A DNA stretch of 64,000 nt from CAZHHM01 sp964532225 (GTDB lineage Bacteria > Margulisbacteria > WOR-1 > JAKLHX01), in the NCBI GenBank assembly GCA_964532225.1, contig CAZHHM010000007.1:1-64000 (forward strand), written 5' to 3'. A program made the translations under genes and the position numbers. The stretch's first letter is position 1; each line of letters begins with the position of its first letter. Below, piece by piece: positions 7,757 through 15,262 of the stretch. Under the pieces are notes generated by a model, which saw only the letters and a list, made by a program, of their open reading frames with translations, was not told the DNA's origin and did not search any database.

Positions 7757-8176
7757 ATGAAAGAAATCCTGTTCGTCTGTATCCACAATTCAGCCAGAAG
7801 CCAGATGGCCGAAGCGTTCGTTAATAAGCACGGGGAGGGGAAGATCAAGGCTGAGAGCGCAGGTCTTGAGCCGGGAAAGCTGAATCCTGTGGTCGTTAAG
7901 GCAATGCAGGAAATCGGGATAGATATTTCCGGCAACAAAACGAAGAGCGTCTTCGACTTCTTTAAAGAAGGAAAAAAATATGACTATGTGATAACTGTCT
8001 GTGATGAGACCAGCGGCGAGGCCTGTCCGGTATTTCCCGGGATAACCGGAAGGCTGCACTGGGGCTTTGAGGACCCGTCCGCATTGAAAGGCTCGGATGA
8101 GGAAAAGCTCACAGGGACAAGAGCGATAAGGGATGAGATCGAAAGGAAGGTAACAGAATGGCTGAGAACATTATAA
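7757..8176 (+). CDS. arsC: Arsenate reductase, thioredoxin-coupled LMW-PTPase fold
   Basis: 139 residues. The P-loop is C8-x5-R14 (CIHNSAR), with Cys at 82 and 90 in VCDETSGEAC for the disulfide relay known from thioredoxin-dependent ArsC. It reduces As(V) to As(III) for export by the next gene. Full length for the family. It overlaps acr3 by 19 bases. Confidence 0.92.
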   Translation: MKEILFVCIHNSARSQMAEAFVNKHGEGKIKAESAGLEPGKLNPVVVKAMQEIGIDISGNKTKSVFDFFKEGKKYDYVITVCDETSGEACPVFPGITGRLHWGFEDPSALKGSDEEKLTGTRAIRDEIERKVTEWLRTL

Positions 8177-9198
8177 AAAGACTTTCGTTCCTTGACAGGT
8201 ATCTCACGGTGTGGATATTCCTTGCAATGGCCGTCGGCGTGCTTTCAGGATATCTTTACCCGGGAATGGTCTCTTTCTGGGACGGGTTATCGGCAGGCAC
8301 GACGAATATACCTATAGCAATAGGCCTTATTCTCATGATGTACCCGCCTCTGGCAAAGGTGAAGTATGAAGAGCTCTTTGATGTCTTCGGCAATAAAAAA
8401 GTGCTTTTACTGTCATTGGTCCAGAACTGGCTTATCGGGCCTGTGCTGATGTTCATCCTTGCCATCGTTTTCTTAAGAGGTTATCCGGAATATATGATAG
8501 GGCTGATAATGATCGGTCTTGCCAGATGTATCGCGATGGTGATCGTCTGGAACGACCTTGCAAAAGGAGATACGGAGTATTGCGCGGGTCTCGTGGCTTT
8601 TAATTCTATCTTCCAGGTATTCCTGTATTCGGTATATGCCTGGATATTCGTTACCGTTCTTCCGCAGTGGTTCGGACTCAAGGGGGTAGTTGTCGACGTT
8701 ACGATTGCCCAGATAGCACAAAGCGTGTTCATCTATCTCGGCATACCGTTCATTGCCGGGATGCTGACCAGATATGCGCTTGTAAAGGCCAAAGGAAAAG
8801 AGTGGTACCACGGCAGGTTCATCCCAAAAATAAGCCCGTTAACTCTTATTGCCCTTCTTTTTACCATTTTTGTGATGTTCTCGCTCAAAGGCGAATACAT
8901 AGTCAAGATCCCGTTCGATGTCATCCGCATAGCGGTGCCCTTGTTGATCTATTTTGTCCTGATGTTCCTGATCTCCTTTTTCATGGCTAAAAAAGCGGGC
9001 GCAGAGTACGGGAAATCGGCTACGCTCTCCTTCACGGCGGCAAGCAACAACTTTGAATTGGCCATAGCAGTGGCTATCGCGGTGTTCGGCATCAATTCCG
9101 GGGTGGCTTTCGCGGCGGTGATCGGGCCGTTAGTTGAGGTCCCCGTGCTGATAGGTCTTGTGAACGTATCTTTATACTTGCAAAGGAGGTTCTATTGA
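8158..9198 (+). CDS. acr3: Arsenite efflux carrier of the ACR3 family
   Basis: 346 residues, ten predicted membrane helices. Diagnostic segments are GLARCIAMVIVWNDLAKGD, carrying the essential Cys of helix 4, and TAASNNFELAIAV in the second half. It extrudes As(III) using the proton-motive force. Its TGA shares a base with the ATG of arsM, a tight coupling. Confidence 0.92.
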   Translation: MAENIIKRLSFLDRYLTVWIFLAMAVGVLSGYLYPGMVSFWDGLSAGTTNIPIAIGLILMMYPPLAKVKYEELFDVFGNKKVLLLSLVQNWLIGPVLMFILAIVFLRGYPEYMIGLIMIGLARCIAMVIVWNDLAKGDTEYCAGLVAFNSIFQVFLYSVYAWIFVTVLPQWFGLKGVVVDVTIAQIAQSVFIYLGIPFIAGMLTRYALVKAKGKEWYHGRFIPKISPLTLIALLFTIFVMFSLKGEYIVKIPFDVIRIAVPLLIYFVLMFLISFFMAKKAGAEYGKSATLSFTAASNNFELAIAVAIAVFGINSGVAFAAVIGPLVEVPVLIGLVNVSLYLQRRFY

Positions 9199-9950
9199 TG
9201 AAGAACGATCCCAGGTCGATAAAGGACATGGTAAAGGACAGCTATGCAAAAGCCGTTAAGTCATCTTCATCCTGCTGTTCATCGGGGTGCTGCTGCGGCG
9301 GGGCCCCTTCTGCCAAAGAAACAAGCAAGGCCGTCGGATACAGCGAGCAAGAGCTTGAGACCGCGCCGGACAAAGCTAACCTGGGCTTTGGATGCGGGAA
9401 TCCTACAGCGATAGCTTCAATCAAAGAAGGGGAGACCGTGATCGATCTGGGGAGCGGAGCCGGACTTGACGCTTTCCTCGCGGCTGGAAAGGTAGGGCCC
9501 TCCGGTAAAGTGATAGGCGTGGACATGACACCGGAAATGATCGATATCGCCAAAAAGAACGCAATAGAGGGCGGCTATGAAAATGTCGAGTTCCGGCAGG
9601 GAGAGATCGAGAAGCTCCCGGTAGAGGACGGGACCGCAGACCTGATCATATCGAATTGCGTCATAAACCTTTCGCCTGAAAAGGAAAAGGTCTTTGCCGA
9701 GGCTTACAGGGCGCTAAGAACGGGCGGAAGGCTCATGGTGTCTGACCTTGTCCTGAAGAAAGCGCTTCCTGAAGACGTAAAGCGTTCGCCGGAGCTCTAT
9801 GCCTCCTGCGTATCAGGGGCCGTGCAAAAAGATGAATATCTAGCTCTCATGTCCGCGGCAGGGTTCAAGGATGTTGAGCTGGTCAAGGAGACGGAGTATG
9901 CTGATATGGAGGAATATGTCACCAGCATATCCGTTTCTGCAAGGAAATAA
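9198..9950 (+). CDS. arsM: Arsenite S-adenosylmethionine methyltransferase
   Basis: 250 residues from ATG 9198, preceded by AAAGGAGGT. An N-terminal Cys-rich patch (Cys 26, 27, 31, 32, 33) precedes a class I SAM fold (VIDLGSGAGLDAF). The three Cys conserved in ArsM are present in GFGCGNP, SNCVINL and YASCVSG. It methylates As(III) stepwise to methylated arsenicals, substrates for an ArsP-type exporter in the same operon. The CC...CCC patch looks like an extra metalloid-capture site. Confidence 0.93.
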   Translation: MKNDPRSIKDMVKDSYAKAVKSSSSCCSSGCCCGGAPSAKETSKAVGYSEQELETAPDKANLGFGCGNPTAIASIKEGETVIDLGSGAGLDAFLAAGKVGPSGKVIGVDMTPEMIDIAKKNAIEGGYENVEFRQGEIEKLPVEDGTADLIISNCVINLSPEKEKVFAEAYRALRTGGRLMVSDLVLKKALPEDVKRSPELYASCVSGAVQKDEYLALMSAAGFKDVELVKETEYADMEEYVTSISVSARK

Positions 9951-9967
9951 AGAAGGGAGGATCAATC

Positions 9968-10264
9968 ATGCCAGTTAACAAACCATGGTATGCAAAGGGC
10001 TCCAGGATAGCGGAAGCACTCGAAACCTTCAAAGATGCCAGTTCAGCCGAAAGTGTACTTGACCTTAAGACCAAGGAACTGATAAAGGTCGTAGTCGCTT
10101 CGGTGAAAAGGTGCGACCACTGCACTACAAGCCACATAAAGGTGGCTTTGGCGGCAGGAGCTACGAAAGAAGAAATAACTGAAGCTCTCCTGATAGGGGC
10201 CGTACAGTCCGCGGCTGTAGAGATGAACTGGGACAAGGAGACGTTCGAGAGATATTTAGGTTAA
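9968..10264 (+). CDS. AhpD-like carboxymuconolactone decarboxylase-family protein
   Basis: 98 residues, preceded by a good Shine-Dalgarno (GAAGGGAGG). It has the family CxxC-x3-H motif (CDHCTTSH, Cys 49 and 52), giving peroxidase or thiol-redox chemistry in AhpD relatives. Single-domain AhpD-like genes recur in arsenic operons, where a thiol-redox role beside ArsM or ArsC is plausible but unproven. Confidence 0.82.
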   Translation: MPVNKPWYAKGSRIAEALETFKDASSAESVLDLKTKELIKVVVASVKRCDHCTTSHIKVALAAGATKEEITEALLIGAVQSAAVEMNWDKETFERYLG

Positions 10265-10273
10265 ACTAAGCAT

Positions 10274-11284
10274 ATGGTCAAGACCAAGATAGTTTGTACT
10301 CTGGGTCCCGCATCTGCTAAAGCCGCCGTTCTGCGCAAAATGATAAGGAACGGCATGGATGTGGCCAGGCTGAACTTCTCGCACGGTAAAAAGGAAGAGC
10401 TCCTTGATAGGATCAAGACCGTAAGGTCGCTAAACAAGAGCATGGGAAGGCATATCCGTTTCCTCGGGGACCTTCAGGGACACAGGATACGGGTCGGCAG
10501 GCTTTCTTCCCCTATGGAGCTGAAGAAGAACACTTCTGTCAGGCTTGTAAGGAACAAAAGATCTTTATCCCGTCAGGATATCCCGTTCGACTACATGGGG
10601 CCTTTGCGTTATATCAAGAAGGGGCAAAGCATATTCATTGATGACGGTAACATCGCGCTTGAGGTCACAGGTGTTTCAAAGGACAGCCTTAAGGCAAAAG
10701 TGATCGTCGGCGGGACCCTGAAACCAAACAAGGGCATAAACATGCCCGGCGCAAAGCTGGAGTTCGGAGCGATGTCCCAAAAGGACAGAGAAGACATCCG
10801 CTTCTGCAAAGAGAACGGCATCGACTTTATTGCGCAGTCGTTCGTAAGGACGCCCGGAGATATCATCGAGGTCAGAAAGGTCCTGGGGGACGGATCAGGC
10901 TGCAAAGTTTTCGCCAAGATTGAGAGCATTGAGGGCATAAAGAACATTGATGCCATAATCAGGGTCTCCGACGGGATAATGGTGGCAAGAGGGGACATGG
11001 GAGTATCCCTTCCCGTATATCAGGTCCCTGTAATGCAGAAGATGATCATCCGGAAATGCAGAACGGCGGGGAAACCGGTCATAACGGCCACTCAGATGCT
11101 CGAGAGCATGACGGAGCACAGGCTCCCCACGAGGGCTGAGGTGTCGGACGTGGCAAATGCCGTTCTTGACGGCACTACCATGGTCATGCTTTCCGGCGAG
11201 ACCGCGGTTGGGAAATATCCGGCCGAAACGGTCAAAATGATGAACTGCATTCTTGAGTATACCGAAGAATTCGGCAGGCTTTGA
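10274..11284 (+). CDS. Pyruvate kinase, short form without C-terminal domain
   Basis: 336 residues against about 470 for typical PykF/PykA. The barrel and B domain are complete: TKIVCTLGP start, NFSHG, FIDDG, the catalytic Lys in FAKIES, SDGIMVARGDMG and GKPVITATQMLESM. The allosteric PK_C domain is missing. The nucleotide/K+-site segment normally reading D-x-K/Q-GPKIR is DLQGHRIRVG here. It probably still makes pyruvate from phosphoenolpyruvate and ADP but without fructose-bisphosphate control. It starts 9 bases after the arsenic genes, so may be read from the arsR promoter. Confidence 0.85.
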   Translation: MVKTKIVCTLGPASAKAAVLRKMIRNGMDVARLNFSHGKKEELLDRIKTVRSLNKSMGRHIRFLGDLQGHRIRVGRLSSPMELKKNTSVRLVRNKRSLSRQDIPFDYMGPLRYIKKGQSIFIDDGNIALEVTGVSKDSLKAKVIVGGTLKPNKGINMPGAKLEFGAMSQKDREDIRFCKENGIDFIAQSFVRTPGDIIEVRKVLGDGSGCKVFAKIESIEGIKNIDAIIRVSDGIMVARGDMGVSLPVYQVPVMQKMIIRKCRTAGKPVITATQMLESMTEHRLPTRAEVSDVANAVLDGTTMVMLSGETAVGKYPAETVKMMNCILEYTEEFGRL

Positions 11285-12295
11285 TCAGAAAGAGGGCTTG
11301 TTGCTGTAGATGTAGTCAATAGTCCTTGAGTCGGTCCCTGACCTTCTCACCCCCAGCCAGGCGAACTTGTAGAACATATCGGTGCCGAACCTGGAAATGT
11401 CAGGGTATATGAGGAATTTCTCCTTTTTCAAGGCTTCCATGTCAGACCTTGCGTAGCTTACGCGCTCCTGCTCGCTTGTGTAGCCGCCGCCGATAAACGC
11501 ATAAACATCAGCGTTCATCACTTCTTCCAAAGGCTTTATCAGCCCCATCGAGGTCCTGTTGGTGACGTTGTAATTTGACCAGTTGCCAAGGTTGGAGATG
11601 ACAACGGCATCCTTCGGGTCTTCTTCAAATCTTGACATGAAAGAGGCCACTGCGGCACGGTCCGATATGTCATGGTCTGAGATAAAGAAGTCGAAGTCTT
11701 CTACATACCTGTTAGCTTCCATATTAACGGCCGCGGTAGCCATGAGCTTTTCGTTTATCTCGAACATCACCGCCTGGTCCGCCCCAAGCTTAAGCGCTGC
11801 CAGGGACAGCAGCCCGTCCCCCGAGCCAAGGTCTATCACTCTTTTGCCTTTGAGGTCGATATTGTACAGCAGGGCCATGGCCGCGAACGAGAAATCCGAA
11901 AGGGCTTTATGCGTTGCAAATGAGTTAAGCAGGGAAGGTATTACAATCGTGTTTTCCTCGATATGCCTAAAGAACCGGGTCTCGAATTTGTCGGTCATCA
12001 AGTCCGTAATAAGAATAAGATCGTTCATCCTGATAAGGTCTGACTCCCAGTATTCAGGATGTTCTTCATGCTTGTGTTCCCAGAATTCGCATATAGAATC
12101 CCTGTTCATTACATATCTGTCCAGCTCGAATCTCTGGCGTCCCACCCTGAGGTCTGGTCTTGGTATCACGGGGTAGTCGGGATTTGGTCTTAGACGATTG
12201 TGGTCGACTATCTGTCTTGTATATTCACCGACTGCGATGCGGTCTAAACGTCCCGATCTGCTGTAAGCTCTGGTATTGTTGGTATTCGGTCCCAT
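11285..12295 (-). CDS. SAM-dependent methyltransferase with disordered N-terminus
   Basis: 336 residues. Residues 1-50 are Asn/Arg/Ser-rich and look disordered. A class I SAM-binding motif (KRVIDLGSGDGLLSLAALKLGA) starts near residue 147, of the kind seen in PrmA-like protein methyltransferases; the target is unknown. No signal peptide. A FliA-type promoter precedes it and ends 6 bases before the ATG. Its stop overlaps the pyruvate-kinase stop convergently (TGATCA). It belongs to the putative sigma-28 set. Confidence 0.7.
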   Translation of the reverse strand: MGPNTNNTRAYSRSGRLDRIAVGEYTRQIVDHNRLRPNPDYPVIPRPDLRVGRQRFELDRYVMNRDSICEFWEHKHEEHPEYWESDLIRMNDLILITDLMTDKFETRFFRHIEENTIVIPSLLNSFATHKALSDFSFAAMALLYNIDLKGKRVIDLGSGDGLLSLAALKLGADQAVMFEINEKLMATAAVNMEANRYVEDFDFFISDHDISDRAAVASFMSRFEEDPKDAVVISNLGNWSNYNVTNRTSMGLIKPLEEVMNADVYAFIGGGYTSEQERVSYARSDMEALKKEKFLIYPDISRFGTDMFYKFAWLGVRRSGTDSRTIDYIYSNKPSF

Positions 12296-12301
12296 ACCAT
12301 G

Positions 12302-12329
12302 TTATCGGTGAGGTCAGCCGCGGATTTCA
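12302..12329 (-). promoter_or_regulatory. Sigma-28-type promoter of the 12295 gene
   Basis: On the minus strand TGAAATCC (12329-12322), 11 bases, CACCGATAA (12310-12302). The E. coli FliA consensus is TAAAGTTT-N11-GCCGATAA. The start codon is 6 bases past the -10, so the mRNA is predicted to be leaderless. Confidence 0.75.
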
Positions 12330-12380
12330 CTCGAACGCAATAAACCGGGAATGAATTCTCGTTAACCGCTCAGGATCCAG

Positions 12381-12992
12381 TTACTGGTCATCCCAAAGCC
12401 GGAACGGCGGGTACTTGTCGGTCATTAATGCCGCATAGGCAAAGACACGGATAGCCCATCGGTTCATGCCGATAACGAACTTGAAGATATCCCTGGAATA
12501 CAGCCCCTTAAAGAGCAGGCCTATCGCGGCAATTATTGTGAGCAGATTTATCAGCCCTATCCCGTTGCATCCTGAAAAGGCGCATATGACGAAGTATTGA
12601 GGGATCGCCAGTAGCCACCATTTGACCAGCACGAGTCCGCGGGACAGCCGCTCCGGATACTCTACGGTCAGGTCAGCAGGATAGTCATTTACAGAAGCCA
12701 GAGTGAACGGAGGGTATTTGTCAGTTCCCAGCGCGTTGTATGCATAGAAGCCTACTCTCCATGACCAGCGCATTACACCTTCATTAAATACGAACAGGCT
12801 TTTGGGGTATTTTCCAGTTATGAGGATAGCAAAGAAAGCTATCAGGGTCACCGTCAATGCTGCGAGCCACAGGAATACAAGGATGAATAAGTGCGGGACC
12901 ACAAGCAGCCACTTGATAAGCCATAGCCCGCGGCTCGGCGGGGAGGATAGCTCGCCTTTTATATGAACGGGATATGCAGTGTTATTTTCCAT
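12381..12992 (-). CDS. DUF4389 membrane protein, two tandem repeats
   Basis: 203 residues made of two similar halves, each with a pair of membrane helices and the repeated closing phrase 'TDKYPPF-x-L' (near residues 88 and 195). This is the DUF4389 signature; the family has no established function. Shine-Dalgarno AAAGGAG precedes the ATG. Stand-alone gene with its own promoter, whose -10 sits in a palindrome at 13016-13030. Confidence 0.85.
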   Translation of the reverse strand: MENNTAYPVHIKGELSSPPSRGLWLIKWLLVVPHLFILVFLWLAALTVTLIAFFAILITGKYPKSLFVFNEGVMRWSWRVGFYAYNALGTDKYPPFTLASVNDYPADLTVEYPERLSRGLVLVKWWLLAIPQYFVICAFSGCNGIGLINLLTIIAAIGLLFKGLYSRDIFKFVIGMNRWAIRVFAYAALMTDKYPPFRLWDDQ

Positions 12993-13015
12993 TTGAATTC
13001 TCCTTTATCATGTTT

Positions 13016-13030
13016 AGGTTATTATAACCT
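13016..13030 (-). promoter_or_regulatory. Palindrome over the -10 box of the DUF4389 gene
   Basis: AGGTTAT-T-ATAACCT is a perfect dyad. Its minus strand contains TATAAT, suitably placed for transcription toward 12992. The half-site ATAACCT also occurs in the dyads near 691-1079, in the opposite arrangement. Control by a dimeric regulator is possible. Confidence 0.4.
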
Positions 13031-13132
13031 CTCATGATCTCTTTTCAAGAGATTTAAAGGGGAGAACACAGGTAGAAAAGCTAACAAGTTCACGACAAAT
13101 GGAAAATAGTGTAAAATAGGACTTACGATCAA

Positions 13133-13204
13133 GCGGGTGTAGTTCAGTGGTAGAATATCTGCTTCCCAAGCAGAGGGTCGTGGGTTCGAATCCCATCGCC
13201 CGCT
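13133..13204 (+). tRNA. tRNA-Gly (CCC)
   Basis: Acceptor GCGGGTG pairs with CGCCCGC (13197-13203, one G-T), anticodon stem TCTGC/GCAGA with loop TTCCCAA giving anticodon CCC, and T-arm GTGGG-TTCGAAT-CCCAT. CCA is not encoded. Confidence 0.95.
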
Positions 13205-13429
13205 TATTTGATTTCACTTTCGTCAATAACCCCAATAATCGTACTGCCGTACAGGCAGATCACTTGACCCATTCGATGGGATTCGAAAGGCATTTACCCG
13301 CCGAACGGATGTGAGGAAAAGCGAACGACATCCCGGCCAACCGGGATGAGAGAGCGGAAGGGGAAATGCCATGGCCCGGAACCGATCGCCCAAGCGACCG
13401 TGGAGGCCGAATCCCATCGCCCGTTTATT
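13187..13429. repeat. tRNA 3'-end duplication flanking a palindromic element
   Basis: The last part of tRNA-Gly (13187-13208) recurs at 13408-13429 with one mismatch in 22 bases, and its core is also present inverted at 13274-13285. Inside lie nested inverted repeats: GGCATTT (13289) with AAATGCC (13364), and a perfect hairpin CATCCCGG-CCAA-CCGGGATG at 13329-13348. No gene is present. It resembles a small palindromic mobile element or an attachment-site duplication left by one. Confidence 0.65.
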
Positions 13430-13554
13430 AATAGTGCCAAATCAAAATATCCAAACAAATTCCAAGCACCAATGACAGGGAATATCATTGTCTGCTGTTT
13501 GCACCTCTCGGTCTATGAAGGACGAGAAAACCATACAAGTATCCCCCCTTGAAC

Positions 13555-13563
13555 TTACGATAA
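13555..13563 (+). promoter_or_regulatory. Weak candidate sigma-28 -10 box
   Basis: TTACGATAA matches the -10 half of the promoters found elsewhere in this window. The -35 region (ACAAGTAT, 13535-13542) matches poorly and at a spacing of 12, so the assignment is tentative. Confidence 0.35.
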
Positions 13564-13602
13564 ATATAGTAGAGACGAAAATCAAGACAGGAGGAGAAAA
13601 GC

Positions 13603-14019
13603 ATGGCATTATCGACAAGCCCGGTTTATGTTCAGATGACAGGCGGTAAAGAGCCGATAAGAAGCGGTAGGTTTAACAGAGAGACCGTCTGGAATGAGTC
13701 AGAGTCATTTGGGTTCAAGGATTCAATGAATAATCTGATAAGGGAAGAGCTGACAAAAAAAATTATGGACAACCTGAAGGAAACACTTAAGTTTCTTAAT
13801 AGAAGTATCCCGCGTTCTGATCAAGTAGAAAGATTCAAAGCAATTCGGGAAAAACTGAGTGGGTTGATTACATCGCTTGAAAATAATCCGAAAATGTTGA
13901 ACGGGCTGACTGATAAGGAATTACTCGAGATGTCAAATATCAAGTTAATGGGTATGGTTGGAGGTGACATTCTCGATGACCTTGAGGCTTATTTGGGCGG
14001 AATAATGTCAAGAATGTAA
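13603..14019 (+). CDS. Hypothetical helical protein
   Basis: 138 residues after a clear Shine-Dalgarno (AGGAGGAG). The first 35 residues are Ser/Thr/Gly-rich and probably disordered; the rest is amphipathic helix. No signal peptide or membrane segment, and no family recognised. It sits just upstream of, and convergent with, the sigma-factor end of the flagellar operon and has a possible FliA-type -10. It may be a flagellum-linked or exported protein; that is inference. Confidence 0.55.
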   Translation: MALSTSPVYVQMTGGKEPIRSGRFNRETVWNESESFGFKDSMNNLIREELTKKIMDNLKETLKFLNRSIPRSDQVERFKAIREKLSGLITSLENNPKMLNGLTDKELLEMSNIKLMGMVGGDILDDLEAYLGGIMSRM

Positions 14020-14034
14020 TAAATCGGAACTAAT

Positions 14035-14063
14035 GCAAAAGGGTGAGTGATTCACCCTTTTGC
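14035..14063. terminator. Hairpin terminator between convergent genes
   Basis: A perfect 12-bp stem (GCAAAAGGGTGA / TCACCCTTTTGC) with a 5-base loop, between the stops of the 13603 gene and the flagellar operon. The T-run is inside the stem in both directions, so it can serve both. Confidence 0.7.
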
Positions 14064-14066
14064 GCT

Positions 14067-14642
14067 TTATTTAAACAGCATCCTCTTCAGCTTCTGCGTG
14101 GCGCCTTTGCAGATGCGGCTTACCTGGGACTCTGACAGGCCTATCTCGGTCCCTATCTCCTTAAAGGTCTTATCGTCCTGATAGTATCCGGTGATCACGA
14201 CCCTTTCGTTCTCCGCAAGCCCGTTGAGAGCCGAATCTATCTGTGTAGCGGCCTCTGTCGTCTCGACGTGTGCCACTTCTTTGTTGAAGGCAAGATATAC
14301 GTTCGCGGCTTGGGTCACCCAGTCATAAATCCCGGTAACAGGATCAGAGCCGCGCTTCCTGAGATAGTCCTGCATCGAGCCTTTAAGCCTGATGCTGACG
14401 TAGTTCCACAGGTCCCCTTTTCTGGGGTCCCAGGTCTTGAGAGCTTCAAGGAAGGCCATCTTCGCCTCCGATTTGAGGTCTTCGGTCTCGCTTTTTGCGA
14501 CATTGGCCGGAAGGTTGTTTATGTACCACTTTATCGTGGCGTCTATCTGGTTCTTGTACTTTTCGATGACCTCGTCGGAATATTTCAGGAAGTGCAGCCT
14601 AAGGAGATGTACTATCTTGTCCTTCGCGTCCTTATCACTCAT
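14067..14642 (-). CDS. fliA: FliA/WhiG-type sigma factor
   Basis: 191 residues. A region 2-like part (DLKSEAKMAFLEALKTWDP, ..RLKGSMQDYLRKR) and a region 4 helix-turn-helix (TFKEIGTEIGLSESQVSRI) are clear, with a short middle. Position as the last gene of the flagellar operon and the size point to the flagellar sigma-28 class, though it is shorter than E. coli FliA (239). The window contains several TGAAATYY-N11-NNNCGATAW boxes that it would be expected to read. Its start overlaps the preceding gene by 8 bases. Confidence 0.82.
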   Translation of the reverse strand: MSDKDAKDKIVHLLRLHFLKYSDEVIEKYKNQIDATIKWYINNLPANVAKSETEDLKSEAKMAFLEALKTWDPRKGDLWNYVSIRLKGSMQDYLRKRGSDPVTGIYDWVTQAANVYLAFNKEVAHVETTEAATQIDSALNGLAENERVVITGYYQDDKTFKEIGTEIGLSESQVSRICKGATQKLKRMLFK

Positions 14643-14844
14643 TCTTGAAGTCCTTGTTGATCTGGTCGAGGAATTCCTTGGTCCTGTCCTTCATAAGGTG
14701 CCTGTTGAACTGCTGGGCCATGTCCTTGGTGAAGTCCCAGAACCTTCGGAGGGAAGGGGCTATGTTCATTACCGCAGATCCCATAAGGACCCCGGTCGTT
14801 TTAGTCTTTGAGGTCGAGGAGGATATCCTTTCGGTCCCTGCCAT
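14635..14844 (-). CDS. Small flagellar-operon protein
   Basis: 69 residues with a Ser/Thr-rich start and a basic helical C-terminus (FWDFTKDMAQQFNRHLMKDR). It is squeezed between two overlapping or abutting operon genes, which supports real expression. In many bacteria flhF and flhG/ylxH occupy this position between flhA and fliA. No family recognised. Confidence 0.55.
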   Translation of the reverse strand: MAGTERISSSTSKTKTTGVLMGSAVMNIAPSLRRFWDFTKDMAQQFNRHLMKDRTKEFLDQINKDFKNE

Positions 14845-14846
14845 TG

Positions 14847-15242
14847 TCAGTTCTTCCGTTCCTCTCCAAGTTTCTCGTCAAGTATCGCGCTTACTACGGT
14901 AAGAGCCTGGCGCCTCATCTCGGAGCTCAGCATCATGGCGTCGGCTATCTTTTTCACCATTTTATCAAAGCCCCCAATGCTTGTAAAGGATTTGCCGAAC
15001 TCCACTTCGAGGGCCGTCCGCACTATCAGGCCGATCAGCTCCTTTGCGGGCAGGTTCGGGGTAAGCCGGGCTTTAAGCTCTTCCCTGAAGGCGGAGACGC
15101 CTTCGTCATCCGAAAGCAGGTTAGGGACTATCCTGTCGCCGGGGACGGGCCTTTTTTCCATCCCGTCGATGTTTATCGAGGCCCTGAGCAGCTGATCAGG
15201 AGTTGTCCTTGTCCTGTTAAAGTCCTTATTAAGGTTTTCCAT
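14847..15242 (-). CDS. Small flagellar-operon protein
   Basis: 131 residues, soluble and mostly helical, beginning MENLNKDFNRTRTTPDQLL. It follows flhA by 20 bases and precedes the 69-residue gene by 2 bases. No recognisable GTPase or MinD-like motif, so it is not a shortened FlhF or FlhG. Candidates include an assembly chaperone or an anti-sigma factor (FlgM-like position), but the sequence does not decide. Confidence 0.6.
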   Translation of the reverse strand: MENLNKDFNRTRTTPDQLLRASINIDGMEKRPVPGDRIVPNLLSDDEGVSAFREELKARLTPNLPAKELIGLIVRTALEVEFGKSFTSIGGFDKMVKKIADAMMLSSEMRRQALTVVSAILDEKLGEERKN

Positions 15243-15262
15243 TGTGTTTATTTATCGACGGT

